Positions 8,538 to 17,976 of a stretch of 64,000 bases of DNA are shown here, in pieces. The notes beneath the pieces were generated by a model that made no database searches, was not told where the DNA came from, and saw nothing but the letters and a program-made list of their open reading frames with translations. The DNA is from Arthrobacter sp. M4 (lineage in GTDB: Bacteria; Actinomycetota; Actinomycetes; Actinomycetales; Micrococcaceae): NCBI RefSeq assembly GCF_020251205.1, contig NZ_JAIWYX010000001.1, positions 186,001 to 250,000 on the forward strand. The letters are read 5' to 3'. Position 1 is the first letter of the stretch, and every line of letters starts with the position of its first letter. The position numbers and the translations under genes were made by a program.

Positions 8538-10052
8538 ATGCCCCAGTACGTAATCGCGATTGACCAGGGAACCACCAGTACCCGCGCCATTGTGTTTGAC
8601 CACTCGGGGAGCATCGTTTCCACAGGTCAGTTGGAGCACCGGCAGATCTTCCCGCAGGCGGGCTGGGTGGAGCACGACCCCATGGAGATCTGGGCCAACA
8701 CCCGGGAGGTCATTGGCGCGGCGCTTTCCAAGGCAAACCTGACGCGGCACGATATTGCCGCCGTCGGAATCACCAACCAGCGCGAGACGGCGGTCGTCTG
8801 GGACAAAAGGACCGGCGAGCCGGTCTACAACGCCATCGTGTGGCAGGACACCCGCACCCAGCCCATAGTTGATGAACTGGCCCTCGACGGCGGCCTGGAC
8901 CGCTTCAAGGAAAAAGTGGGCCTGCCTCTTGCGACCTACTTCTCCGGCACAAAAATCAAGTGGATCCTGGACAACGTGGCCAGCGCCCGTACGCGGGCCG
9001 AGGCCGGCGACCTTCTGTTCGGCAACACGGACTCCTGGGTCCTGTGGAACTTGACCGGCGGAGTCGAAGGCGGTGTGCACGTGACCGATGTCACGAATGC
9101 CTCCAGGACCATGTTTATGGACCTGGAGACACTCAGCTGGGACCGGGAGATCCTTGACGCCTTCGGTGTGCCGGCCTCCATGATGCCTGCGATCAGGTGC
9201 TCATCCGAGATCTATGGGCGAGTCCGTTCATCGCAGTTGCTTCGGGAAGTGCCCGTGGCAGGGATTTTAGGCGACCAGCAGGCCGCGACCTTCGGCCAGG
9301 CTGCGTTCGCGTCCGGGGAGGCGAAGAACACGTACGGCACCGGTTGCTTCCTGATTTTCAATACAGGCGAAGAGATTGTGCATTCCAAGAACGGTTTGTT
9401 GACAACCGTTGGCTACAAACTCGGTGACGAAAAGCCGCACTATGCCCTGGAGGGCTCCATCGCTGTGACGGGCTCGCTGATTCAGTGGCTTCGCGACAAC
9501 CTGGGCATGATTTCCTCAGCGCCGGAAGTGGAGGTGCTGGCCGACTCGGTTCCGGACAATGGTGGCGTCTACATCGTGCCAGCCTTCTCCGGCCTGTTTG
9601 CGCCCTATTGGCGGGCTGACGCACGCGGTGCGATTGTGGGCTTGACGAGGTTCGCCAACAAGGGGCACATCGCTCGTGCCGCGCTGGAGGCGACGGCGTT
9701 CCAGACCCGCGAGGTCCTGGATGCTGTCAACGCGGACTCCGGCGTCCCCCTCACAGAGCTAAAGGTCGACGGCGGAATGGTCGCCAATGAGGCCCTCATG
9801 CAGTTCCAGGCGGACATCCTGGGCGTCCCGGTTGTGCGCCCGAGGGTGGTGGAGACGACGGCGCTTGGAGCCGCATACGCAGCAGGTCTCGCCGTTGGCT
9901 TTTGGAAGGACACCGATGAGCTTTCGGCGAACTGGGGCGAGGACAAACGCTGGGAGCCCAAGCTGGACGTGGCGGAACGGGAGCGCCAGCTGCGCCTGTG
10001 GAAGAAGGCCGTCACGAAGTCCATGGAGTGGGTCGACGACGACGTTCGCTAG
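8538..10052 (+). CDS. glpK: Glycerol kinase
   Basis: Phosphorylates glycerol to sn-glycerol-3-phosphate using ATP, supplying the substrate of the neighbouring GlpD. The 504 residues are typical. FGGY-family motifs are clear: [13 protein letters not shown] at residues 8-20, [11 protein letters not shown], the [13 protein letters not shown] loop, SGLFAPYWR, and the [23 protein letters not shown] segment near the C-terminus. A weak AAGGA lies 9 nt before the ATG. No glycerol facilitator gene (glpF) is in the window. A strong hairpin follows the gene, so glpD-glpK probably forms a closed two-gene operon. Confidence 0.97.
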   Translation: MPQYVIAIDQGTTSTRAIVFDHSGSIVSTGQLEHRQIFPQAGWVEHDPMEIWANTREVIGAALSKANLTRHDIAAVGITNQRETAVVWDKRTGEPVYNAIVWQDTRTQPIVDELALDGGLDRFKEKVGLPLATYFSGTKIKWILDNVASARTRAEAGDLLFGNTDSWVLWNLTGGVEGGVHVTDVTNASRTMFMDLETLSWDREILDAFGVPASMMPAIRCSSEIYGRVRSSQLLREVPVAGILGDQQAATFGQAAFASGEAKNTYGTGCFLIFNTGEEIVHSKNGLLTTVGYKLGDEKPHYALEGSIAVTGSLIQWLRDNLGMISSAPEVEVLADSVPDNGGVYIVPAFSGLFAPYWRADARGAIVGLTRFANKGHIARAALEATAFQTREVLDAVNADSGVPLTELKVDGGMVANEALMQFQADILGVPVVRPRVVETTALGAAYAAGLAVGFWKDTDELSANWGEDKRWEPKLDVAERERQLRLWKKAVTKSMEWVDDDVR

Positions 10053-10086
10053 CTTGCGGATCAGTCTGCGCAAGGGTTGCGCCAAG

Positions 10087-10116
10087 GAGGGCGGGCGGTC
10101 AATACCGCCCGCCCTC
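10087..10116 (+). terminator. Terminator after glpK
   Basis: GAGGGCGGGCGG (10087-10098) pairs perfectly with CCGCCCGCCCTC (10105-10116), plus one T-A closing pair, around a CAAT loop. This is a very stable stem between the convergent glpK and secreted-protein genes; no strong U tract follows. Confidence 0.7.
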
Positions 10117-10163
10117 TGGAGTGGAGGCCTGTCGTCAAGGCACCCGTGGCTACGGGATGGCGG

Positions 10164-11075
10164 TCAGGAGCCGCCTCCTACCTGAACCTGGGCCCTTGCA
10201 GTCTTGGCATAGACGTTTTTGCTGACCTGATATCCCCGCTCGTCCTGGGCCAGGGCCTGGTTGTTGATGGAATTAATCTCGGACGCGCTCAATGTCCGGA
10301 TCTTTACCAGGTCCATGAACTCCTGGGAGTCCCCGCCGACCGCCGTGATCTTGATCAGTCCCGTGCCGGCGGAGTAATACTTCCTCTGCTGGCCCGCACT
10401 GGGCGGATCCAACGGGTTGAACTCATCGATCACCATGACGTCGTCGTAGCAGCCGGTGGGAACACACACACGCAGGTGCTTGTACAGGACGTCGCCGCAA
10501 TCGAGGAAGTTTACGTTTGGAGCGTACGCCTGAACATAGGCTGGTGTGTTGCGATGCGGCGATCCCTGCATGGCATAGCCAGCCTGGGCCCTGGCGAGCC
10601 CGTGGATGAACGTACTCGGTGCCCCCAAGAGCTGTCCGTTCTCATACTCCTCGGGATATTCGCCAAACAGCCACACCGAGCCTCGGCGGTCCTGCGCGAA
10701 GAAGGCGAGTTCGGATTCCTGGAGTTGACCGTCCTGGTAGTCGCGGTCCCACAGAACCCGGGTAGTAACGCCGTCAATCACCTTGGTCAGGCCCGTTACT
10801 GTGTGCACCACGGAGTGGGGATGGACGCCGTCCACATCCGTTACCGTTCCGGTTGTGGTGAACTGCATCCCGGGCTTCAGGGTGAGCCACGGATTGGTGA
10901 TTTGCGTGGGCTGAATGAAGTCTGAGCGGTTGTAGTTGATCGCGGAGCCGGGGCCACAGAGCTCGGCTGGCGCCGGTGCAGCAGCGGCGGGGGCCGCCGT
11001 CGCCAGCGTCAACGAACCCAGCACCAGCAACAGGGTCGATGTGCCGGCTGTGACCCGGCGCCGTCGAGGGAACAT
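10164..11075 (-). CDS. Secreted protein of unknown function in the RND operon
   Basis: 303 residues with a clear Sec signal peptide: an Arg-rich start (MFPRRRRVTAG), a hydrophobic core at about 11-27 and an AAPAAAAPAPA cleavage zone near residue 33. The exported domain contains PWLTLKPGMQF, VLWDRDYQDGQL and several Cys, including a LDCGDVLYKHLRVCVPTGC segment that may carry disulfides. I do not recognise a family with a known function. A good Shine-Dalgarno sequence (AAAGGA, 7 nt before ATG) is present. The gene follows the second RND permease by 31 bp on the same strand, so it is probably the last gene of that operon and may serve the exporter outside the membrane. That role is inference from position only. 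Confidence 0.75.
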   Translation of the reverse strand: MFPRRRRVTAGTSTLLLVLGSLTLATAAPAAAAPAPAELCGPGSAINYNRSDFIQPTQITNPWLTLKPGMQFTTTGTVTDVDGVHPHSVVHTVTGLTKVIDGVTTRVLWDRDYQDGQLQESELAFFAQDRRGSVWLFGEYPEEYENGQLLGAPSTFIHGLARAQAGYAMQGSPHRNTPAYVQAYAPNVNFLDCGDVLYKHLRVCVPTGCYDDVMVIDEFNPLDPPSAGQQRKYYSAGTGLIKITAVGGDSQEFMDLVKIRTLSASEINSINNQALAQDERGYQVSKNVYAKTARAQVQVGGGS

Positions 11076-11106
11076 TGGACAGTCCTTTCGATGTATTTGA
11101 AGCTGG

Positions 11107-14100
11107 TCAGGAGGCTGGCACAGGCTCGGGCTCTGGCCGGTTCTGTCGGCGTTGCCGAGGCTTGGTGAACCTGAGGTACAGCGATGGCACGATGAACAGG
11201 TTCACCAGCGTGGACGAGGCCAGGCCACCGAGGATTACCACCGCCATGGGGTGTTCGATCTCATGGCCCGGGATGTTGCCCATAACCACCAGGGGCACCA
11301 GGGCGAGCGCCGTGGCCAGCGTTGTCATGAGGATGGGCGAGAGCCGCTCCGCCGCACCGCGCATGACCAGGGCATGTCCGAATTCCTCACCCTCGAACTG
11401 CTCCAGGTGCTGGCAGTGGTTCACCAGCAAGATGCCATTGCGGGCAGCGATGCCCATCACCGTCAGGAATCCCACCAGGGAGCCCAGTGAGAGGACGCCA
11501 CCGCCCAGCATGGCCGCGAGCACACCACCCACGAGGGCCACAGGGAGCGTCAGCATGATGAGCGTGGCCAATCGCCAGCTGCGGAATGCTGCCTGCAGCA
11601 GCAGGTAGATGACGATCACCGCTGCAACAGAGAAGATCATCAGTCGCTGGGATGCAGCCTGGCGTTCGGCGTACTCACCGAGGACATCGGCGTGATAGCC
11701 CACTGGGAACTGGATCGTCTGGAGCCCCGACTTGAGCTTGTCGACGACGGCGGCCAGGTCGCCTTCCTTGACGTTGGCACTGACGTCGATCCGTCGGGAT
11801 CCAGCAGTGCGCTCAATGACGTTCGGCGTCGGGTTGATCTTGACCGAGGCAACATCCCCGACGCGGATCCGTTGGCCGGATGGGGTGTCGATTGGGAGGT
11901 TTTCGACGCTGCTGACACTGGTCCGGATGGCCGGGGCACTCCACACCTGAACGTCGTAGGCTTTGCCATCGCGGAAGATGTCGCCGGCTTCCTCACCCGA
12001 AATTAGGGTAGCGGCCGCGCGCCGGACATCGCCTGGCTTGAGTCCATATTGGTTGGCCTTGGCCAAGTCCACCTGCACGTCGATCTGCGGCACGTCCACT
12101 TGGAGGGACACTTTGGGGGAGATTGCGCCTGGCACACCCGCCAAAACTGTCTTGACCTTGTCAGCCTGCTTCCGCAGTTCAGTCAGGTCGTCACCGTAGA
12201 CACGGACGACGACGGCGTAGCCAGTACCGGTCAGAACCTCGCGAATGCGTTCCTTAAGATAGGTCTGCACGTCCCGGTGGATGCCTGGATAACCTTCCAC
12301 GATGCCCTGGATCGATGCCAGCGTTTTGTCGTAGTTCACCGACGGGTCCACGCTGATCCAGTTTTCGCCGAAGTTCACCCCCACCACTTCGTCGGCGGCG
12401 AATGCCTGGCCAATGTGGGAGCCGCAATTGCGCACGCCGTCCACCGACATCAGTTCCTTGCAGGCTGCCTGGCTGACCCGCACCTCTTCCGCGTTGGACG
12501 TTCCAGGTTGGGTGACCCAGTGCATGAGGAAGTCGCGTTCTTTGAAGTCGGGAAGCAGGGACTGGCCCAGCAGCGGTGCCGTGACGATGCCTGCGATGGC
12601 CAGCACACCGACGGCTGCGTAACCGGGCACCGGGTGTTTCACAGCGGGCTGGAGCGCCTTGTGGTACCAGCGCTTCAGTACGCGGACCACGGGCGGGTCC
12701 TTGTCCTCCAGCGGCGCGTTGCGCAGGAAGATGTAGGCGAGCGCCGGCGTCACCGTCAGGGCTACCACCATCGATGCCAGCACGGCCAGCGTATAGGCGG
12801 TCGCCAGAGGCCGGAAGAACGCGCCGGTGAGGCCATCCAGGAAGAAGATCGGCACCGTGGCGGCGATAATGATGAGGGTTGCGTAGACGATCGGTCCGCG
12901 GACTTCGATGGAGGCATTCACCACCACCCGCGCCGTCAGCGCGCCGTCTCCTTCCGCGCGGTGCTTGCGGAGCCGCCTGACGATGTTCTCGACGTCGATG
13001 ATCGCGTCATCGACAACCACCCCAACCGCGATCACCAGGCCGGCCAGCACCATTGTGTTGACAGTTCCGCCTGTCAGGTACAGCACAAGTCCTGCCGCCA
13101 CGAGGGACAACGGGATCGCCACAACGCTGACGAACGCCGTGCGCCATTGGAACAGGAACAGGGCAAGCACCAGGATCACCAAGAGGCAGCCGAACAGGAG
13201 CGCAAGGCTCAGGTTGTGAATGGACTCCTCGATGAACGTGGCAGGCCGGAACAGCGTGGTGTCCACTTTGATTCCGGTCAGGCCGGGCTGCAGTTCCTGC
13301 AAGGCCTGTTCAACGCCCTTGGTCACTTCCAGCGTGTTGCCCCAGGGGAGCTTTTCCACGATCAGCATCAGGCCGGGGCCGCCGTCGATCACAGCGTCGC
13401 CGATCAGCTGCTGGTGGTCTTCGACGACGTCAGCTACGTCTCCGAGTTTCACCGCACCATCCGGATGCTCCTCGACGGTGACCTGGGCCAGGTCAGCTGG
13501 GCTCGTAATCGCCTGCACGTGACGAATACCGAGACTCTGGTTACTCGTTTCCAAGGCGCCACCCGTACCAAAGAGGGCACCCGGTGTGTACTTGAGCAAA
13601 CCGGAATCAAGGGCTTCGGATGTCGCCGTCATGACTGACTCAAGGCTGACGTTCTTCGCCTGCATACGGGCTGGATCTGCCTGGACTTGGAGCATCTGCA
13701 GGCGCTCGCCCCAAATGGCCACATTGGCCACGCCTGGCACGCGAAGCAGGTGCGCCCTGATGTTCCAGTACGAGATCATCGACATTTCGATGAGTGACCG
13801 CGTGTCCGAGGACAGGCCGATCTTCATGACACGGCTCGTCGAGGAAAGCGGCTGCAGCATCACCGGAGGTGCGGCCCACGTTGGGAGCGTCGGGATGACC
13901 GTTGCCATCCTCTCGGATACCAGCTGCCTCGCCGCCAGTTGGTCCGTGCCCGGCTTGAAGAGCAGAACGATCGAGGACAACTGCGCAACAGACTTGGACC
14001 GTAGTTCGGACAGCCCTTCCACGCCGTTGAATGCGTCTTCGAGCGGCACCGTGACCAGTTGTTCGACTTCAGACGCCGTCAAGCCAAGGCATGCCGTCTG

Positions 14101-14244
14101 AATCTCGACGCGTGGCGGAGCGAACTCCGGGAACACGTCTACGGATGCCGTGCTCAGCTGTGCTCCGCCCACCACCATTAGCACCGCCGCCAGTGCCAGG
14201 ATGATGGAGCGGAACCTCAGGCTGGCGGCAACAATGCGGCGCAT
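11107..14244 (-). CDS. RND-family efflux permease (second, motif-intact)
   Basis: 1045-residue resistance-nodulation-division transporter of the CusA/CzcA-like branch: 12 predicted membrane helices and two large extracytoplasmic loops. It begins MRRIVAASLRFRSIILALA and carries the EFAPPRVEIQTACLGLTASEVEQLVTVPLE porter opening. The TM4 signature VVVDDAIIDVEN keeps acidic residues at D412, D413 and E419, expected for proton coupling. The gene begins one base after the stop of the adaptor-like lipoprotein gene, so the two are tightly coupled. It resembles the other permease in the operon throughout, so the pair probably arose by duplication. Substrate (metal, lipid or drug) is not evident; no methionine-rich metal-binding pattern could be identified by eye. 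Confidence 0.9.
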   Translation of the reverse strand: MRRIVAASLRFRSIILALAAVLMVVGGAQLSTASVDVFPEFAPPRVEIQTACLGLTASEVEQLVTVPLEDAFNGVEGLSELRSKSVAQLSSIVLLFKPGTDQLAARQLVSERMATVIPTLPTWAAPPVMLQPLSSTSRVMKIGLSSDTRSLIEMSMISYWNIRAHLLRVPGVANVAIWGERLQMLQVQADPARMQAKNVSLESVMTATSEALDSGLLKYTPGALFGTGGALETSNQSLGIRHVQAITSPADLAQVTVEEHPDGAVKLGDVADVVEDHQQLIGDAVIDGGPGLMLIVEKLPWGNTLEVTKGVEQALQELQPGLTGIKVDTTLFRPATFIEESIHNLSLALLFGCLLVILVLALFLFQWRTAFVSVVAIPLSLVAAGLVLYLTGGTVNTMVLAGLVIAVGVVVDDAIIDVENIVRRLRKHRAEGDGALTARVVVNASIEVRGPIVYATLIIIAATVPIFFLDGLTGAFFRPLATAYTLAVLASMVVALTVTPALAYIFLRNAPLEDKDPPVVRVLKRWYHKALQPAVKHPVPGYAAVGVLAIAGIVTAPLLGQSLLPDFKERDFLMHWVTQPGTSNAEEVRVSQAACKELMSVDGVRNCGSHIGQAFAADEVVGVNFGENWISVDPSVNYDKTLASIQGIVEGYPGIHRDVQTYLKERIREVLTGTGYAVVVRVYGDDLTELRKQADKVKTVLAGVPGAISPKVSLQVDVPQIDVQVDLAKANQYGLKPGDVRRAAATLISGEEAGDIFRDGKAYDVQVWSAPAIRTSVSSVENLPIDTPSGQRIRVGDVASVKINPTPNVIERTAGSRRIDVSANVKEGDLAAVVDKLKSGLQTIQFPVGYHADVLGEYAERQAASQRLMIFSVAAVIVIYLLLQAAFRSWRLATLIMLTLPVALVGGVLAAMLGGGVLSLGSLVGFLTVMGIAARNGILLVNHCQHLEQFEGEEFGHALVMRGAAERLSPILMTTLATALALVPLVVMGNIPGHEIEHPMAVVILGGLASSTLVNLFIVPSLYLRFTKPRQRRQNRPEPEPVPAS

Positions 14245-14245
14245 G

Positions 14246-14719
14246 TCAGTGGGCCGTGTCGAATTCGGCGCCGAACAGCTCGGCCGCGGCAGTAGTGACG
14301 ATCACGGTCCCAGCGGGCGGCCCGGCCGCTGCAAAGACTGTGTTGCCTTCAATCCGGGACACCGTGACTGCCTGCCGCTGGTAAACGCGCGGCGCGGGGC
14401 TCGTATAAACCCAGGTGGCACCCTTGGCGTCGTAGAGCAGCGCCTCATATGGCAATGTCAGCGCGGCGCCGGCCGTTCCGGCCTGGACCGTTGTGGTCTT
14501 CAGGTCCAAGCGGTTGATGGCCTTCTCCGAGAGTGTGATCTTGGCGATTCCGGTCGTGGCGTTCTTCTCAACCTTGGCCGCCTGCTCACCCGCCGACGAC
14601 GTCGAGGACGCCGCCACCGACTGGCTGCAGCCCGACAGGAAGAACAAGCCGAGAACCAGCCAGGCAGAACTGGCCACACCGGCCGCCGCCTGACGGCCGG
14701 ATAGACGACGACGTGTCAT
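14246..14719 (-). CDS. Lipoprotein resembling the C-terminal part of an RND adaptor
   Basis: 157 residues. The signal sequence has a twin-Arg-like basic start and a lipobox ending LSGC at Cys31, so it should be anchored to the outer face of the membrane. Residues about 58-155 (AKITLSEKAINRLDLKTTTVQ, LPYEALLYDAKGATWVYT, VSRIEGNTVFAAAGPPAGTVIVTTAAAELFGAEFD) match the end of membrane-fusion proteins such as CusB: part of the beta-barrel and the membrane-proximal domain. The lipoyl and coiled-coil hairpin domains that would reach an outer-membrane channel are absent. The ATG overlaps the upstream permease stop (ATGA, 14719-14716). The open frame extends to 15037, but inside the permease gene; the lipoprotein signal fixes the start. 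Confidence 0.8.
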   Translation of the reverse strand: MTRRRLSGRQAAAGVASSAWLVLGLFFLSGCSQSVAASSTSSAGEQAAKVEKNATTGIAKITLSEKAINRLDLKTTTVQAGTAGAALTLPYEALLYDAKGATWVYTSPAPRVYQRQAVTVSRIEGNTVFAAAGPPAGTVIVTTAAAELFGAEFDTAH

Positions 14720-17700
14720 TTTGCTTCCACCTTTTCCTGCGTCACAGGGACTTCCACACGGTAGATTGCTTCCCAGTCCTCCGGGCCATGTTCGGGACCG
14801 AACCACAACAGCACCAGCGGGACCACAAGGAGAGCGAAGAGGGTCGTGGTTACCAAGCCAGCGACGCCGATCAGGGCCATGGACGCCACAACAGCCTGCC
14901 CCGCTGCCCCACCCAAGAGGGCGACCGGGATAAGCACTGCGACCATGACCGCTGCAGCCTTGATCACGGGTGCTACACGTTCCCTGGCGGCGGCCATGAC
15001 CACTGTGGCGCGCGACGCCCCAGGGTGCTCCCGCCAACCGCGGTCACACGTGGCGGAGAAGACCGCCGTGTTGCGGACTGCAATGGCAAGCAGGACGGCC
15101 AGCATCGCCAGGGAAACCCAGGGCACCGTGCGGCCAGCTAGGAACGCTGCGAGGAAGCCGCCCGATAGTGCCGCTGGGAGTCCGAGGAACGCTGCCACCG
15201 CGGTCTTCCAACTGCGGACCGCGGTCTGCAGGAGGATCAGGACGCCCAGGAGGGCTGCCGCACCGATTCCCATCACCAGCATGTCTGCGTTCTGCTGCTC
15301 GGCGTACCTCGTGGGGATTTCCGCGTGGTATTCCAGTGGGAACTTAATGGCGCTGATCGCCGACTGAATATCGCGTTCGACGTCGGCCAGCGGGCGTCCG
15401 CTGACTTCGGCGGAAATGTCGATGTATCGGCTTGTGGCGTAGTGGTTGATGACAGTCTCGTTGGCTGCGAGTCGCACCGACGCGATGTCGCCGAGCTTCA
15501 CATGACCGCCATTCGGCGTGTCCAGCAGAAGCTCACGCAGGCTGGTCAGGTCGCCGCGAACACTGGCCGTTCCGCGTACGACCACTTCGAACACCTTCTG
15601 CTGCTCGAAGAGATTGCCCACCACGATTCCTTGCATCAGTGTTGCCGCTGCACGCCTGGCGTCACCGGGCTTGATGCCCGCTGTTTGCGCAGCTTTGAGG
15701 TCAACTTCGACCTCCAGGACGGGAAGCCTGGTGGTGGAGTTGATGCGCGGAGACTTTAGCCCGTTCACGCCCTCCAGGGCTTTACGGACCTCCTCAGCCT
15801 TCTGGCCCAGGATGTTAGTGTCCGTTCCGTAAACCCGGACCGCGAAGTCGGGCTCGATGGCAGCGCGTGTGTTGCCGACTTGCTGCTGGGAGTAGCTGAT
15901 CAGGTTGTGCGCGATACCGGGGTATCCATTGACGATTTCCTGGACCGAGCTTTCAACCCGAGAGTAGTCGGCGTTCCTGGCCACCGAGACCCACAGTTCG
16001 GCTGAGCTGTTGCCTACCACCTGGTCGGAGGTAATGGCACGGCCCACATGTCCGCCCACACTTGTGACACCACTGACAGTCCGGAGTTCATCGGCCGCGC
16101 GGGCCGCGATCCTGCTGACTTCGGACGTGGCCGTTCCGGCCATCGCGTCCCATTGCACCAGGATGGTGCGATCCTGAAGGGTCGGCACGACCGGACGGCC
16201 GCCTGGCAGCTGTGACGCGGCCAGCAGGCCGGCGAGTCCGACGACGCCGACCACCGCCGCACCGAGGGGAAGCATCCGGCGTCCCCGGTCAAGGGCCTGG
16301 CCGTAGTAGCTTCTTACCCTCGCGAAGCGGCTCGGATCAGGCCGCCGAACAGCATCCTTCTTCAGCAGCAAGTGGGCAAGGACCGGCGTCAAACTGATGC
16401 CGACAACAAAGGCTGTCAAAAGTGCCAGGGCCATCGACCAGATGAGTGGCCTGAAGAAAGCAGTACCGATGCCGGTGGAGAAGAGAACTGGCACCATAAC
16501 CAGGACGACGGTGAGCGCGGACAGCAGCAGGGGGGTGCGTACCCACCGGACTGCGGCGGTCACGTATGACTTGAAGTCCCCATTGTGCTGGGCGCCGATA
16601 GGTATGGGCGAGCCGCGCAGCTGGGCGTGGACGTCCTCCACCATGTCTCCCACGATGAGAGACACGCCCAAGAGGATGCCCACTAGGACCGTGACGTTCA
16701 GTGTTGCCCCTTGCATTTGCAGGACCAGGACCGCAGCGGTCACGGATGTCGACAGCGACACAAACGCCACCAGAGCCGCGCGCCAGGACCTAAAGAGGAG
16801 CCAGAACAGCGCGACAAACAGGAGGAGGCTGACCAGCAGCGCGATGCCAAGCTGATCGACCGTTTCCTGCAGCGCAGACGCCGGGCGGAATACGCTTGTG
16901 TCCAGCTCCACACCCGTGAGGCCGGGTTCAAGGTCCTTGAGGGCGGCCTCGACTGCCTTGGTCACTTCCAAGGTGTTTGCGTTGGGGAACTTCTCCACAA
17001 CCAACAGCAGCCCTGGATCCTGCCCGACGACGGCATCGCCGATTAGTGGCTGGTGGTCTTCCTTAACCGTGGCCACATCACCCAGGACGAGCGATGGGTT
17101 GGAATCCTCAACGTGTACCTGTGAAAGTTCCTGGGGATTCCGGATCGGCAAGACGTGCTGGATACCCAGGCGCTGGTTGGAGGATTCGATGAACCCACCG
17201 GTGCCTGGCGTTGAAGCCTCCAGGAAGCTCAGGGGTGAAACCCATACTGCGTTGCCCGTGGTTTTGACGATTTGCTCAAGGGTTACGCCCTTGTCGCGCA
17301 AGGTGCTGGGGTTGACTTCAACCTGGAGCTGCTGTTCGCGCTGGCCCCAGATGGAGACGTTGGCTACCCCCTGCACACCAATGAGCCTTGGCTTGATCTT
17401 CCACCGTGCAAGGACGGACATGTCAATGCCGGACAGTTGCTTGGAGGACATCCGCACCATCAGGAGCCGGCTGGTGGAAGACAATGGCTGCATGATCAAT
17501 GGCGGCGAGGACACGTTTGGCAGGGCGTGTGCCTGCGTCATGCGTTCGCCCACCAGTTGCCTGGCACGCATCAGATCGGTGCCGGGACGGAAGACAAGTT
17601 CAATGGCGGACAGGCCCGGCACGGATTTGGACCGGATTTCCTCCAGCCAAGGGACCCCGTTGAGCAGGTCGGCCTCCATGGGCGTGGTGATGAGCTGCTC

Positions 17701-17883
17701 AACTTCCGCTGCGGATAAGCCCAGTGCCTCAGTCTGGATCTCGACTTGGGCAGGGCCGAATTCTGGCAGGCCGTCGACGGCCATACGGGGAATGTTGACA
17801 ATTCCAAAGGCAATGATGCCCGCGGCAATGGCAAGCACCAGGATCCGGAACTGAAGGCTGAACCGCGAAACCCAGCCGAACAT
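14716..17883 (-). CDS. RND-family permease (first, with altered TM4 residues)
   Basis: 1055-residue RND transporter paralogous to the downstream permease, with the same opening architecture (EFGPAQVEIQTEALGLSAAEVEQLITTPME) and 12 predicted helices. The TM4 region reads LIVGDMVEDVHA. At residue 412 it has Gly and at 419 His, where the paralogue has Asp and Glu; the two proteins align here without gaps at identical residue numbers. Loss of these acids should impair proton coupling, so this may be a non-energised partner in a mixed trimer, or it may use other residues. It begins 2 bp after a 29-codon small ORF and lacks a good Shine-Dalgarno sequence of its own, which suggests translational coupling. 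Confidence 0.88.
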   Translation of the reverse strand: MFGWVSRFSLQFRILVLAIAAGIIAFGIVNIPRMAVDGLPEFGPAQVEIQTEALGLSAAEVEQLITTPMEADLLNGVPWLEEIRSKSVPGLSAIELVFRPGTDLMRARQLVGERMTQAHALPNVSSPPLIMQPLSSTSRLLMVRMSSKQLSGIDMSVLARWKIKPRLIGVQGVANVSIWGQREQQLQVEVNPSTLRDKGVTLEQIVKTTGNAVWVSPLSFLEASTPGTGGFIESSNQRLGIQHVLPIRNPQELSQVHVEDSNPSLVLGDVATVKEDHQPLIGDAVVGQDPGLLLVVEKFPNANTLEVTKAVEAALKDLEPGLTGVELDTSVFRPASALQETVDQLGIALLVSLLLFVALFWLLFRSWRAALVAFVSLSTSVTAAVLVLQMQGATLNVTVLVGILLGVSLIVGDMVEDVHAQLRGSPIPIGAQHNGDFKSYVTAAVRWVRTPLLLSALTVVLVMVPVLFSTGIGTAFFRPLIWSMALALLTAFVVGISLTPVLAHLLLKKDAVRRPDPSRFARVRSYYGQALDRGRRMLPLGAAVVGVVGLAGLLAASQLPGGRPVVPTLQDRTILVQWDAMAGTATSEVSRIAARAADELRTVSGVTSVGGHVGRAITSDQVVGNSSAELWVSVARNADYSRVESSVQEIVNGYPGIAHNLISYSQQQVGNTRAAIEPDFAVRVYGTDTNILGQKAEEVRKALEGVNGLKSPRINSTTRLPVLEVEVDLKAAQTAGIKPGDARRAAATLMQGIVVGNLFEQQKVFEVVVRGTASVRGDLTSLRELLLDTPNGGHVKLGDIASVRLAANETVINHYATSRYIDISAEVSGRPLADVERDIQSAISAIKFPLEYHAEIPTRYAEQQNADMLVMGIGAAALLGVLILLQTAVRSWKTAVAAFLGLPAALSGGFLAAFLAGRTVPWVSLAMLAVLLAIAVRNTAVFSATCDRGWREHPGASRATVVMAAARERVAPVIKAAAVMVAVLIPVALLGGAAGQAVVASMALIGVAGLVTTTLFALLVVPLVLLWFGPEHGPEDWEAIYRVEVPVTQEKVEAK

Positions 17884-17885
17884 GG

Positions 17886-17975
17886 CTAGCGCCTGCGTTC
17901 GCTGGGGGAGTACGAATCGTACTGAACTGCCGAATCCTTAGGCGTAGGCGGATATTCGGCGCACCAAAGTTTCAT
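17886..17975 (-). CDS. 29-residue small ORF upstream of the RND operon
   Basis: An ATG at 17975 opens a 29-codon frame ending at TAG (17888-17886), two bases before the ATG of the first RND permease. A canonical GAGGAG lies 6 nt upstream of this ATG, whereas the permease lacks a comparable site. The peptide begins MKLWCAEYPPTPKDSAV and ends SPSERRR; it is hydrophilic, has one Trp and one Cys, and has no membrane segment. It could be a leader peptide that couples translation to the permease or a small functional protein. There is no run of a single amino acid that would suggest classical attenuation. Not a known family to me. Confidence 0.55.
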   Translation of the reverse strand: MKLWCAEYPPTPKDSAVQYDSYSPSERRR

Positions 17976-17976
17976 G

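Noticed and set aside
12049..13638. 529-codon open frame antisense to the second RND permease
   Set aside because: His- and Arg-rich reverse complement of a conserved transporter gene; no start signal or family.
14720..15037. Longer version of the adaptor lipoprotein starting at 15037
   Set aside because: The extension lies in the permease gene and has no signal; the lipoprotein signal and ATGA overlap fix the start at 14719.
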